Below, one piece after another: positions 5,562 to 11,638 of a DNA stretch of 13,540 nucleotides. The stretch's first letter is position 1. The number at the start of each line of letters is the position of its first letter. The translations under genes and the position numbers were made by a program. The notes beneath the pieces were generated by a model. The model did no database searches and was not told the origin of the DNA. It saw nothing but the letters and a program-made list of their open reading frames with translations. The DNA lies in NCBI GenBank assembly GCA_018830365.1, contig JAHJSK010000072.1, positions 1 to 13,540 on the forward strand, given 5' to 3'. This DNA comes from Patescibacteria group bacterium (lineage in GTDB: Bacteria > Patescibacteriota > Minisyncoccia > Minisyncoccales > CG1-02-41-26).

Positions 5562-5667
5562 ACCCGCCCGCAATGCTTCGCCCCGCCAGCAACGCTAATC
5601 AACTTCGGGCGGGCCTGCCCGCATTGCTACGCAAAGCGTTGCAGGCGGGCATAGCGTTGCAGGCGGG
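5562..5667. repeat. GC-rich palindromic block in the L16-L29 gap
   Basis: The block has two parts. Part 1, 5566-5596, starts GCCCGCAATGCTTCG and recurs as an exact 31-nt inverted copy at 13343-13373. Part 2, 5614-5649, is an exact direct copy of the 36-nt palindrome at 1053-1088 and is followed by a partial repeat ending GCGTTGCAGGCGGG at 5667. The outer parts of the gap (5415-5450 and 5668-5750) are CAAAACTCAAAACTC and TTTTGCGCTTTGCGC words in opposite sense. No gene is seen in the gap. Confidence 0.85.
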
Positions 5668-5750
5668 ATCAACAGCGTAAAAATTAAAATTATATTTTGA
5701 GTTTTAAGTTGTTGTTTTGCGCTTTGCGCTTTGCGCTTTTCGCTTAATTA

Positions 5751-6155
5751 TCAATGTTTAATAAATTTTGTCTTTACCGGCAGTTTATTGCCTGCCTTGC
5801 GAAAAGCTTCTTTTGCCACATCTTCTTTTATCCCGTCTATTTCAAAAATAATTCTACCCGGTTTTATTGGAAAAACATAATGACTTACATTGCCTTTGCC
5901 TCCGCCCATACCCACTTCAGCTGGCTTTGAAGTTACTGGCTTATCGGGAAAAATTCTAATCCAAAGCTGGCCTTTTCTTTTTAAAGTTCTGGTAATCGCC
6001 AATCTAGCCGCTTCAATCTGACAGGACTTGATCCAGTGATAACCCATTGATTTTAAACCAAAACTGCCAAAATCAAGATTGGTTCCCCTTGTTTCTATAC
6101 CCTTGGAACGGCCCTTGCGCCATTTTTTATGTTTTACTTTTTTTGGCTCTAACAT
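5751..6155 (-). CDS. rplP: 50S ribosomal protein L16 (uL16)
   Basis: L16 organises the A-site region of the large subunit close to the peptidyl transferase centre. The 134-residue product starts MLEPKKVKHKKWRKGRSKG and has the blocks GLKSMGYHWIKSCQIEAARLA, WIRIFPDKPVTSKPAEVGMG, GGGKGNVSHYVFPIKPGRI and a C-terminal AFRKAGNKLPVKTKFI, all canonical. The arginine modified in E. coli L16 lies in the KPAEVRMG block; here that position is G (EVGMG), a common variant. The ATG at 6155 is unambiguous. It follows S3 by 40 nt and precedes L29 across the repeat gap. Confidence 0.98.
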   Translation of the reverse strand: MLEPKKVKHKKWRKGRSKGIETRGTNLDFGSFGLKSMGYHWIKSCQIEAARLAITRTLKRKGQLWIRIFPDKPVTSKPAEVGMGGGKGNVSHYVFPIKPGRIIFEIDGIKEDVAKEAFRKAGNKLPVKTKFIKH

Positions 6156-6195
6156 GATGAATTATAAATTTTGAGTTTTGAACTTTGAGATATTC

Positions 6196-6852
6196 TTATC
6201 CTTGGCCTTTATACATCCAAACCTTCACGCCTATTACTCCATAATTGCACATTGCCGTGCTGAAACCATAATCAATTATAGCCCTTATTGTTTGTCTTGG
6301 CAATTCTCCCTGTTGCAACCATTCGGTCCTAGAAATACTTACTCCATTTAATCGACCCGCAACCTGAACCTTGGCTCCTTTTACTTCTCTTGAAAACATA
6401 ATCTTGCTTAAAGCCATTTTTAAAACTTGACGAAAACGAGCCCTTTTTTCAAGCTGAAGAGCAATCCATTGGCTCGCCAAACTGGCTGAATCCCAAGGAT
6501 CTTTCACTGTGATAATCTCTATTTTAATCTCTTTTTTCTTGATTGATTCTTTGTCCCCTGTTAAAAGAACGATAATTTTTTCTATTTCTTTTTTTATTTT
6601 TTTCACCTCTTCTCCGCCCCTGCCAATAATCAAAGCAGGCCTCGCTGTTTTAATAAGAATTTTTAAAAAAGTAGAACCCCTTTCAATTTCAATACACTCA
6701 ACAGTTCCCTTGGATAAACTTTTTGCCAAAAAATTCCGAATCTTAAAATCTTCTTCCAGATATTGAGGAAAATTTCTTTTATAAAAACCTCTAGACATCC
6801 AATCTTCAGTTTTTTTTATTTTTAAAATTTTTGGGTGGGTTATGTGTGACAT
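6196..6852 (-). CDS. rpsC: 30S ribosomal protein S3 (uS3)
   Basis: S3 lines the mRNA entry channel of the small subunit. The 218-residue product has a KH type-2 domain with the GRGG loop at residues 77-80 (LIIGRGGEEVKKIKKEI) and the C-terminal signature QVAGRLNGVSISRTEWLQQG followed by LPRQTIRAIIDYG and GVIGVKVWMYKG. The N-terminus is divergent: MSHITHPKILKIKKTEDW instead of the common MGQKVNPIGFRLG, a form I associate with candidate-phyla-radiation bacteria. The ATG at 6852 is chosen because that form starts there; seven residues upstream are repeat-encoded. Upstream L22 is separated by 210 nt that include the copy-B palindrome. Confidence 0.97.
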   Translation of the reverse strand: MSHITHPKILKIKKTEDWMSRGFYKRNFPQYLEEDFKIRNFLAKSLSKGTVECIEIERGSTFLKILIKTARPALIIGRGGEEVKKIKKEIEKIIVLLTGDKESIKKKEIKIEIITVKDPWDSASLASQWIALQLEKRARFRQVLKMALSKIMFSREVKGAKVQVAGRLNGVSISRTEWLQQGELPRQTIRAIIDYGFSTAMCNYGVIGVKVWMYKGQG

Positions 6853-6871
6853 ATTCGCTTCATTTAAATTC

Positions 6872-6971
6872 AAAATGCCTTATACCACGAGCCCTAAAAG
6901 GCTGAGCCTTCGGCTTATAGCCTGTCGGCTCAGCCGAATAAGGGCTATAAGCCGTCAGACTATAGGCAAAA
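6872..6971. repeat. ~100-nt palindromic element, copy B
   Basis: The block runs from AAAATGCCTTATACC to TATAGGCAAAA. It contains the exact inverted pair CGGCTTATAGCC and GGCTATAAGCCG, and GGCTGAGCC with GGCTCAGCC. Its ends are complementary (TGCCTTATA with TATAGGCA). It is a diverged copy of 5451-5550, with mismatches mainly near the left end. The remaining S3-L22 gap to 7062 carries GATTTGACATTTGCGTTTTG words; 7004-7028 is an exact inverted copy of 8192-8216. Confidence 0.85.
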
Positions 6972-7062
6972 ATCAAAGTGGACAAATCCCCATTAAATTT
7001 GAAGATTTGACATTTGCGTTTTGGTTTTGAGATTTGAGCTTTGAGATTTGAGATGTAGAAAA

Positions 7063-7560
7063 TCAGAATGCTTTTCTTTTGTATTCTCTTTTTAATCCTA
7101 TTTTTTTCTTTGGCTTTGCAAATTTTGCTTTTTCTTTTTTTGGAAATTTTAATTTATTTTTTACACTCTCTTTTGGCTTTAAAGGTTTGGCTTCTATTGG
7201 GGAAACATCTGCTTTGACCGCTTCCATTTTTTCGCCCTCTAAAATCAAAGTAATGTGGGATCTTTTTTTTTGAATCGGAGCAGCTCTTCCTTTGGCTCTC
7301 GCTCTCCATCTTTTAAGTTTCTGACCCTCGTCCACTTTAATTTCTGAAATATAAAGAGAGTCCTTGTCTAATTGAAAATTATTTTCAGCATTTGCCAATC
7401 CCTGGTCAAAAAGTTTTTTCATCGGCATTACAGCTTTTTTAAAACTAAAATTTAAAAGAGCTTGCGCCTCGTTTAATTTTTTACCGCGAACCAAATTAGC
7501 CACTAACCTTACTTTTCTTGGCGCTATTCTTAAATTTTTTAATTTAGCTATAACTTGCAT
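7063..7560 (-). CDS. rplV: 50S ribosomal protein L22 (uL22) with basic C-terminal tail
   Basis: L22 spans the large subunit and its beta hairpin forms part of the exit-tunnel wall. Residues 1-110 are canonical: NLRIAPRKVRLVANLVRGKK, A-x-x-x-L-x-F helix, then GQKLKRWRARAKGRAAPIQK and RSHITLILEGEK. After that comes an extra tail of about 55 residues rich in Lys, Pro and Ala (KPLKPKESVKNKLKFPKK and similar), absent from the 110-residue E. coli protein. Such tails occur in several lineages and probably lie on the ribosome surface bound to rRNA. The ATG at 7560 fits the family start. S19 is upstream, across the expanded tandem repeat, and S3 downstream. Confidence 0.97.
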   Translation of the reverse strand: MQVIAKLKNLRIAPRKVRLVANLVRGKKLNEAQALLNFSFKKAVMPMKKLFDQGLANAENNFQLDKDSLYISEIKVDEGQKLKRWRARAKGRAAPIQKKRSHITLILEGEKMEAVKADVSPIEAKPLKPKESVKNKLKFPKKEKAKFAKPKKKIGLKREYKRKAF

Positions 7561-7608
7561 AAGTTTAATTCAAAACGCAAAGCGCAAAACGACAACTTAA
7601 AACTCAAA

Positions 7609-7834
7609 ACTTAATGAATTAGCTTGTAGTTTGTAGCTTGTAGCTTGTAGCTTGTAGCTTGTAGTTTGTAGCTTGTAGTTTGTAGTTTGTAGCTTGTAGC
7701 TTGTAGTTTGTAGCTTGTAGTTTGTAGTTTGTAGCTTGTAGCTTGTAGAGGATAATATAAAATATGAAATTTTGGATTACAAATTTGACATTTTCGTTTT
7801 GGTTTTGCGCTTTGCGTTTTGAGTTTTGAGTTTG
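7609..7834. repeat. Left arm of the inverted repeat that flanks S19
   Basis: From ACTTAATGAATTAGCTTGTAG (7609 on), through the tandem tract, to TAATATAAAATATGAAATTTTGG, ATTACAAATTTGACATTTTCG and TTTTGGTTTTGCGCTTTGCG, this arm matches the reverse complement of 8162-8260 almost throughout. The main difference is about 110 nt of extra seven-base units at 7621-7748. Confidence 0.85.
7621..7748. repeat. Tandem array of a 7-bp unit, GTAGCTT/GTAGTTT
   Basis: About eighteen head-to-tail copies of a seven-base unit alternating between GTAGCTT and GTAGTTT fill the centre of the S19-L22 gap. The matching site in the right arm (about 8234-8250) has only about two units, so the array probably grew by replication slippage. 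The unit is non-coding in this position and would be transcribed as CUACAAG repeats between S19 and L22. Confidence 0.95.
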
Positions 7835-7835
7835 T

Positions 7836-8153
7836 TTAGGTTTTCTTTGCTTTCTCTGTTTCTGTTTTTTTCTTTTTTGTTTCTAATTCTTTTTGTATTT
7901 TGCCTCCGTGCCGAATAAATTTAGTTGTAGGAGAAAATTCCCCCAACTTATGTCCTACCATTTCTTCAGAAGGGCAAACCAAAATATGCTCTTTTCCATT
8001 ATAAACGCCAAACGAAAACCCGATCATTTCCGGAGTAATAGTTGCGCGCCTTTTCCATGTCTTAATAACAACCTTATCTTCTTTTTTCAGTTTAGCAACT
8101 TTCTTTAATAATTTTTCGTCCACAAAGGGACCCTTTTTTAAACTTCTTGACAT
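7836..8153 (-). CDS. rpsS: 30S ribosomal protein S19 (uS19)
   Basis: S19 lies in the head of the small subunit near the A-site finger. The 105-residue product starts MSRSLKKGPFVDEKLLKKV and includes WKRRATITPEMIGFSFGVYNGKEH, VGHKLGEFSPTTKFIRHGG, the standard signature. The last dozen residues are a lysine/threonine tail beyond the 92-residue E. coli length. The ATG at 8153 is unambiguous. The gene sits exactly between two long inverted repeat arms (7609-7834 and 8162-8260), with its stop 1-2 nt from one and its start 9 nt from the other. Confidence 0.97.
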   Translation of the reverse strand: MSRSLKKGPFVDEKLLKKVAKLKKEDKVVIKTWKRRATITPEMIGFSFGVYNGKEHILVCPSEEMVGHKLGEFSPTTKFIRHGGKIQKELETKKKKTETEKAKKT

Positions 8154-8161
8154 AGATTTAC

Positions 8162-8260
8162 TACAAACTCAAAACGCAAAGTGCAAAACGCAAAACCAAA
8201 ACGCAAATGTCAAATCTGTAATCCAAAATTCCATATTATTCCCTACAAGCCACAAGCTAA
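8162..8260. repeat. Right arm of the inverted repeat that flanks S19
   Basis: From TACAAACTCAAAACGCAAAG through CAAAACCAAAACGCAAATG, AATCTGTAATCCAAAATTCC and ATATTATTCCCTACAAGCC to CTAATTCATTAAGT, this is the reverse complement of the left arm at 7609-7834 without the tandem expansion. 8261-8342 continues with TTTTGAGTTTTGAAATTTGAG words up to the L2 stop; no gene is seen there. Confidence 0.85.
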
Positions 8261-8342
8261 TTCATTAAGTTTTAATTTTTAAGTTTTAAGATGGGTTTTG
8301 AGTTTTGAAATTTGAGTTTTGAGATATTTATTCGCTTGCCGA

Positions 8343-9146
8343 TTATTTCTTTTTCTTTTTCTTTTTTCTTCTTTGAATTATTAATCTATTTGTCCACTTC
8401 TTTTTATTTCTTGTTTTAACTCCTAATGCTGGTTTTCCCCACGGTGTTTTTGGATGTTTTAAACCAATAGGGCTTCTTCCTTCTCCACCCCCATGCGGAT
8501 GAGCATACGGACTCATCGCGGACCCGCGGACTGTCGGCCTTATTCCTTTCAAGCGAGTTCTCCCCGCGTTAGTTGTTTTTTTGAATCTGTGTTGAGGATT
8601 AGAGGGCTCGCCAATAGAGGCAAAGCATTCGCTAAGAATTTTTCTTGTTTCCGTAGAAGGCATTTTCAAAAGCGTATATTTATTCTCCTGACCCAAAATC
8701 TGACAAGAATTACCCGCTGCTCTGGCAATTTTTCCCCCTTTGCCCGGTTCAAGCTCCACATTGTGAACAAAAGTTCCAATAGGAATATTTTTAAGCTTCA
8801 TGCGATTGCCGATTGAAAGAGCTGTTTTTTCATTATAAACAATTTCGTCTCCAACTTTAATTTCATGTGGCGCTAAAATATAAGCGTGGGAGCCATCTTC
8901 GTATTTCAAAAGAGCAATATAGCAAGTTCTATTTGGATCATATTCTATGGATTCAACTTTTGCTGGAATTAATTTTTTTTGGGCAAAATCTATTAAACGA
9001 TAACGACGTTTCACTCCCCCACCCTTATGACGTACAGTAATTCTACCAGACCTTCCACGGCCTCCGGTTTTTTTCAAGGATTTTAATAAGCCCTTTCTTG
9101 GTTTTTTTTTGGACAATATTTTTTTTATTTTCACGGACATATACAT
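8343..9146 (-). CDS. rplB: 50S ribosomal protein L2 (uL2), shortened N-terminus
   Basis: L2 is essential for subunit association and peptidyl transfer. The core is canonical: KKTGGRGRSGRITVRHKGGG, the SH3-like region, AARAAGNSCQILGQE, and VRGSAMSPYAHPHGGGEGR, which carries the histidine close to the peptidyl transferase centre. The end is a run of basic residues (QRRKKKKKKK). The N-terminus is short. The usual KPTxPGRR segment is missing, so about 15 residues before KTGGR are absent relative to E. coli. A TGA lies in frame four codons upstream of the ATG at 9146, and no frame upstream encodes the missing segment. An ATG at 9140 is an equally likely start. Confidence 0.96.
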   Translation of the reverse strand: MYMSVKIKKILSKKKPRKGLLKSLKKTGGRGRSGRITVRHKGGGVKRRYRLIDFAQKKLIPAKVESIEYDPNRTCYIALLKYEDGSHAYILAPHEIKVGDEIVYNEKTALSIGNRMKLKNIPIGTFVHNVELEPGKGGKIARAAGNSCQILGQENKYTLLKMPSTETRKILSECFASIGEPSNPQHRFKKTTNAGRTRLKGIRPTVRGSAMSPYAHPHGGGEGRSPIGLKHPKTPWGKPALGVKTRNKKKWTNRLIIQRRKKKKKKK

Positions 9147-9246
9147 TTTTAATTTTCAATTTTCAAGCACCAATTTACAATCAAATCCCAATTTTCAATT
9201 TGAAATTTTAAATTTGAAATTTGAAATTTGAAATTTGAAATACCCT
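9147..9246. repeat. TTTTCAATT and AAATTTGAAATTTG words between L23 and L2
   Basis: This 100-nt gap contains TTTTCAATTTTCAA words at 9150-9165, CAAGCACCAATTTACAA at 9163-9180 (inverted near-copy at 3857-3875), and a run of TTGAAATTTGAAATTTGAAA at 9216-9240. The words invert around the centre, so the gap is a rough palindrome. Confidence 0.65.
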
Positions 9247-9699
9247 TTATCTTGGCAAAATTTCTATGCTTTGTCCTTTTTTCACTGAAACAATCGCTTT
9301 TTTATATCCTTTTCTCCAGCCAAATGTCTTTCCTATTCGCCTTCGTTTTTTGGGAATGGTAATCATTTTGATTTTTAAAACATCTACTCCATAAACCTCT
9401 TCAACAGCTTTTTTTACTTCTGTTTTATTGGTTTGAGGATAAACTTTAAAAACATACTGATTCATTTTAGCCAAATAGCTCGCCTTTTCGGCAATGTGAG
9501 GCGATTTCAATATCACGGGAGCGGTCCTTATTTCTTTTTTATCTTTTTTATCGTATATTGTTTCTCCAATCTTCTCTATTTTTTCTACTTTTTTTGCCTT
9601 TTCTGTTTTCTTTTTTTTCTCTTGTTTTATTATCTTTTTCTTTTTTCCCTCTATCTTGCTTTCTGTTTTCTTTTTTTTAAAAATATCAAGTAAAGACAT
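9247..9699 (-). CDS. rplW: 50S ribosomal protein L23 (uL23) with lysine-rich N-terminal extension
   Basis: L23 sits at the exit of the peptide tunnel and is the docking site for trigger factor and SRP. The core, from about residue 62, reads VILKSPHIAEKASYLAKMNQY, VFKVYPQTNKTEVKKAVEEVYGV, KKRRRIGKTFGWRKGYKKAIV, all standard. The first 60 residues are an extension made mostly of K, E and I (FKKKKTESKIEGKKKK and similar), with low-complexity DNA (long T/C tracts on the plus strand). The start MSLLDIFKKKK at 9699 is the only plausible ATG ahead of the core. It lies 252 nt from L4, across the 9771-9957 element. Confidence 0.96.
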   Translation of the reverse strand: MSLLDIFKKKKTESKIEGKKKKIIKQEKKKKTEKAKKVEKIEKIGETIYDKKDKKEIRTAPVILKSPHIAEKASYLAKMNQYVFKVYPQTNKTEVKKAVEEVYGVDVLKIKMITIPKKRRRIGKTFGWRKGYKKAIVSVKKGQSIEILPR

Positions 9700-9770
9700 A
9701 GTTTTAAAATTTCTAATTTCTAATTTCTAATTTCTAATTCATCTAAATAAACTCAAAACGCAAAACCTAT

Positions 9771-9957
9771 AAATAAATTTTGAATGCTCTAATTTTAAAA
9801 TTCATTCATTCGAATTCACCCGCCAAAATTTTTTTAGTCTCCGAAAGTTCTGAAAAAATTAACTGGGTAAAAAAATTTAGGCGGGTAAATTCGAAATCAA
9901 CCCTACGGGGAGTCCGCTTGAGGGCGTCCAGCAAAATTCGAAATTCAAAATTTATTT
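9771..9957. repeat. 187-nt element with terminal inverted repeats, L4-L23 gap
   Basis: The ends AAATAAATTTTGAAT (9771-9785) and ATTCAAAATTTATTT (9943-9957) are perfect 15-nt inverted copies. Inside, 9809-9836 and 9868-9895 are 28-nt arms (TTCGAATTCACCCGCC... and ...GGCGGGTAAATTCGAA) with only two mismatches, enclosing a 31-nt loop. 9899-9934 carries CAACCCTACGGGGAGTCCGC, also found in variant form at 12136-12160. The right end overlaps the L4 stop codon. It resembles a miniature inverted-repeat element and has no open frame of note. Confidence 0.85.
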
Positions 9958-10611
9958 CAAGAATGTTTCTTCAATCTTTTTTACTGCTTCTTTCGGCATT
10001 AATAAATATTTATAATTAAGCAAATCAAGAACATTCAAATTCCTTGCTTCAATAATGGCGACTTTGGAAATATTCCTTGCGGCTCTGAAAATATTTTCAT
10101 CTTTTTCCGGAAGCGCGAGCAAAATTGTCTCCGGCTTTCTTGATTTTTTAATTTCTTGATTTTTTTCAAACAAATTATCCAACACCTGTTTCATCATTTT
10201 TGTTTTTGAAGGATTTTCCAATTCTAAACTATCTAAAATTAAAAGCAAATTGTTTTTGACTTTTTCTGACAAAATCATAAACAAAGCTTTTTTCCTCATT
10301 TTTTTAGGAATTATTTTTTTAAAATTTTTTTCATTTGTAGGACCAAAAGCCGCGCCGCCGCCGCGCCAAATCGGAGATCTTGTTGACCCATGCCGAGCCC
10401 TGCCAATTCCTTTTTGCCGCCAAGGTTTTTTTCCTCCTCCGCTTACTTCGCCCCTATCTTTTACATGAGCCGTGCCCTGCCTTTGATTTGCCATTTGCGA
10501 GACAGCAACCTGATGGACCAAATCCTGATTCAACTTAACTCCAAAAACCTCTGGACACAATTCAGTTTGTCCAGCTTTTTCTCCTTTTTGATTGTAAGTG
10601 TCAATTTTCAT
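9952..10611 (-). CDS. rplD: 50S ribosomal protein L4 (uL4)
   Basis: L4 reaches into the exit tunnel and, in E. coli, also represses the S10 operon by binding its leader. The 219-residue product has the tunnel-loop block HVKDRGEVSGGGKKPWRQKG followed by GRARHGSTRSPIWRGGG and FGPTNEKNF, then the conserved core and the end KKIEETFLK. The ATG at 10611 gives the standard start (MKIDTYNQKGEKAG). In most genomes L3 is directly upstream; here the 180 nt up to the tsf stop hold a promoter-like pair, an 11-codon frame and a hairpin instead, so L4 appears to head the cluster. The stop lies within the terminal repeat of the 9771-9957 element. Confidence 0.97.
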   Translation of the reverse strand: MKIDTYNQKGEKAGQTELCPEVFGVKLNQDLVHQVAVSQMANQRQGTAHVKDRGEVSGGGKKPWRQKGIGRARHGSTRSPIWRGGGAAFGPTNEKNFKKIIPKKMRKKALFMILSEKVKNNLLLILDSLELENPSKTKMMKQVLDNLFEKNQEIKKSRKPETILLALPEKDENIFRAARNISKVAIIEARNLNVLDLLNYKYLLMPKEAVKKIEETFLK

Positions 10612-10617
10612 AAAATT

Positions 10618-10636
10618 AAAAAAGCTCTTTTAGAGC
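10618..10636 (-). terminator. Hairpin plus T-run in the L4 leader (possible attenuator)
   Basis: Minus-strand GCTCT, loop AAA, AGAGC (10624-10636) is followed by six T residues (10618-10623), then AATTTT and the L4 ATG. It has the form of a short intrinsic terminator set 6 nt before a start codon. The stem is only five pairs, so it may be weak. The position suggests attenuation or start-site masking rather than termination of tsf. Confidence 0.55.
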
Positions 10637-10678
10637 CTTAACAAATGTAATATATTCAGGCCTATTCTAAATTAGTTG

Positions 10679-10714
10679 CTATTTTTCTTTCGCTGTCCTT
10701 TTTGGTTCTTTCAT
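10679..10714 (-). CDS. Possible 11-residue leader peptide before L4
   Basis: In the predicted L4 leader an ATG at 10714 opens MKEPKRTAKEK followed by TAG at 10679. It lies about 11 nt after the predicted transcription start and 42 nt before the hairpin. It has the size and place of a leader peptide, but in A-rich DNA such frames are common and there is no ribosome-binding site. Function is speculative. Confidence 0.25.
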   Translation of the reverse strand: MKEPKRTAKEK

Positions 10715-10731
10715 TTTTTTAATTTATTATC

Positions 10732-10759
10732 ATTCTATCTGCTTTTTAAAAAAAATCAA
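10732..10759 (-). promoter_or_regulatory. Putative promoter for the L4-L6 cluster
   Basis: On the minus strand TTGATT (10754-10759) and TAGAAT (10732-10737) are spaced by 16 nt, a good match to the housekeeping -35/-10 pattern. Transcription would start near 10725, giving a leader of about 114 nt. It lies just after the tsf stop at 10792, which supports a new transcription unit starting at L4. Confidence 0.5.
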
Positions 10760-10791
10760 CCGTAGCCACATTCAGTCGCAATCACATTAAG

Positions 10792-11376
10792 CTAAATTTC
10801 GTATCTCGCAAATTTTTCAATTTCTATTTTCTCGCCAAATTTTGCCCCATATTCATCAAGCAAATCCTTGATAATCCGAGTTTCATCTTTAACCCAATTT
10901 TGGTCTAAAAGCGAAACCTCTTTTTTATACTTTCCCAATCTTCCTTCAATAATTTGCTCCATTATTTTTTGCGGCTTTCCAGAGTCCTGAAATTGTTTTT
11001 GACAAATTTTTTTTTCGCTGTCTAAAAATTCTTCTGGGATATCTTCGGTTTTAATAAAAAAAGGCATTGTTGCGGCAATTTGCAAACAAATTTCATGAGC
11101 CAAATTTTTAAAATCTTCGCTTTTTGCCACAAAATCGGTCTCACAATTAAGCTGAACCAAGACCCCTATTTTTGAACCGGGGTGGACATAGCTGACAATC
11201 ATACCTTTAGACGCTGTTCTCCCCTCTTTTCCTTTAATCATTTCCTTGCCTTTTTCTCTTAAAATTTCTTTCGCTTTTTTCAAATCACCTCCTGCTTCTT
11301 CCAGCGCCTTTTTACATTCCGCCATAGAAATTCCGGTTTCTTCCCTTAATTGTTTAAGTTGCTCTATATCAAACAT
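10792..11376 (-). CDS. tsf: Elongation factor Ts
   Basis: EF-Ts is the nucleotide exchange factor that removes GDP from EF-Tu. The 194-residue product has the N-terminal UBA-like module LREETGISMAECKKALEEAG, the TDFV motif at residues 80-83 (LNCETDFVAKSEDF) whose Asp and Phe insert next to the EF-Tu Mg site, and a single short core domain. It is the compact form (about 200 residues), not the 283-residue E. coli type with a duplicated core. It is the only gene here with a Shine-Dalgarno-like stretch, GGTGGG about 10 nt before the ATG at 11376. It usually follows rpsB directly; here hicB and hicA lie between. Confidence 0.97.
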   Translation of the reverse strand: MFDIEQLKQLREETGISMAECKKALEEAGGDLKKAKEILREKGKEMIKGKEGRTASKGMIVSYVHPGSKIGVLVQLNCETDFVAKSEDFKNLAHEICLQIAATMPFFIKTEDIPEEFLDSEKKICQKQFQDSGKPQKIMEQIIEGRLGKYKKEVSLLDQNWVKDETRIIKDLLDEYGAKFGEKIEIEKFARYEI

Positions 11377-11408
11377 AGTATTTTACCCACCAAAATTTTA
11401 TTAAATTT

Positions 11409-11636
11409 TTAATTTTTATTTAATCTATTAAATTCTTCCGCGCTTGTTCCAGCTTGCCTGAGAATACTCTTTAAGGTTCCTTTTTTTAAATCTTTATTAT
11501 GAAAAGGAATAGTTACTCGTCGATTATTTTTTTCATTTAACATAGTAATATGACTTCCTTTTTGATGATCAATAAAAAAATTAATTTTTTTTAATCTCCT
11601 AATTACTTCCATGGACTTTAAAATAGATAATTTCAT
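11409..11636 (-). CDS. hicA: HicA-type mRNA interferase toxin
   Basis: The 75-residue product has the double-stranded-RNA-binding-like HicA fold: LKSMEVIRRLKKINFFIDHQ, the catalytic histidine in KGSH (residue 29 from the ATG at 11636), then RRVTIPFHNKDLKKGTLKSI with LRQAGTSAEEF at the end. HicA toxins cut mRNA and are held inactive by HicB. The gene starts 2 nt after the hicB stop, so the two are translated together. It ends 32 nt before the tsf start and is co-oriented with tsf, so toxin and EF-Ts may share one mRNA. Catalytic residues are intact; activity is inferred. Confidence 0.92.
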   Translation of the reverse strand: MKLSILKSMEVIRRLKKINFFIDHQKGSHITMLNEKNNRRVTIPFHNKDLKKGTLKSILRQAGTSAEEFNRLNKN

Positions 11637-11638
11637 AT

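Noticed and set aside
7621..7748. Replication origin iterons in the GTAGCTT array
   Set aside because: The array has no DnaA box or AT-rich unwinding partner nearby, lies inside an operon, and is fully explained by tandem expansion.
9780..10019. Plus-strand open frame across the L4-L23 gap
   Set aside because: It crosses an inverted-repeat element and the antisense of L4, and the product has no recognisable domain.
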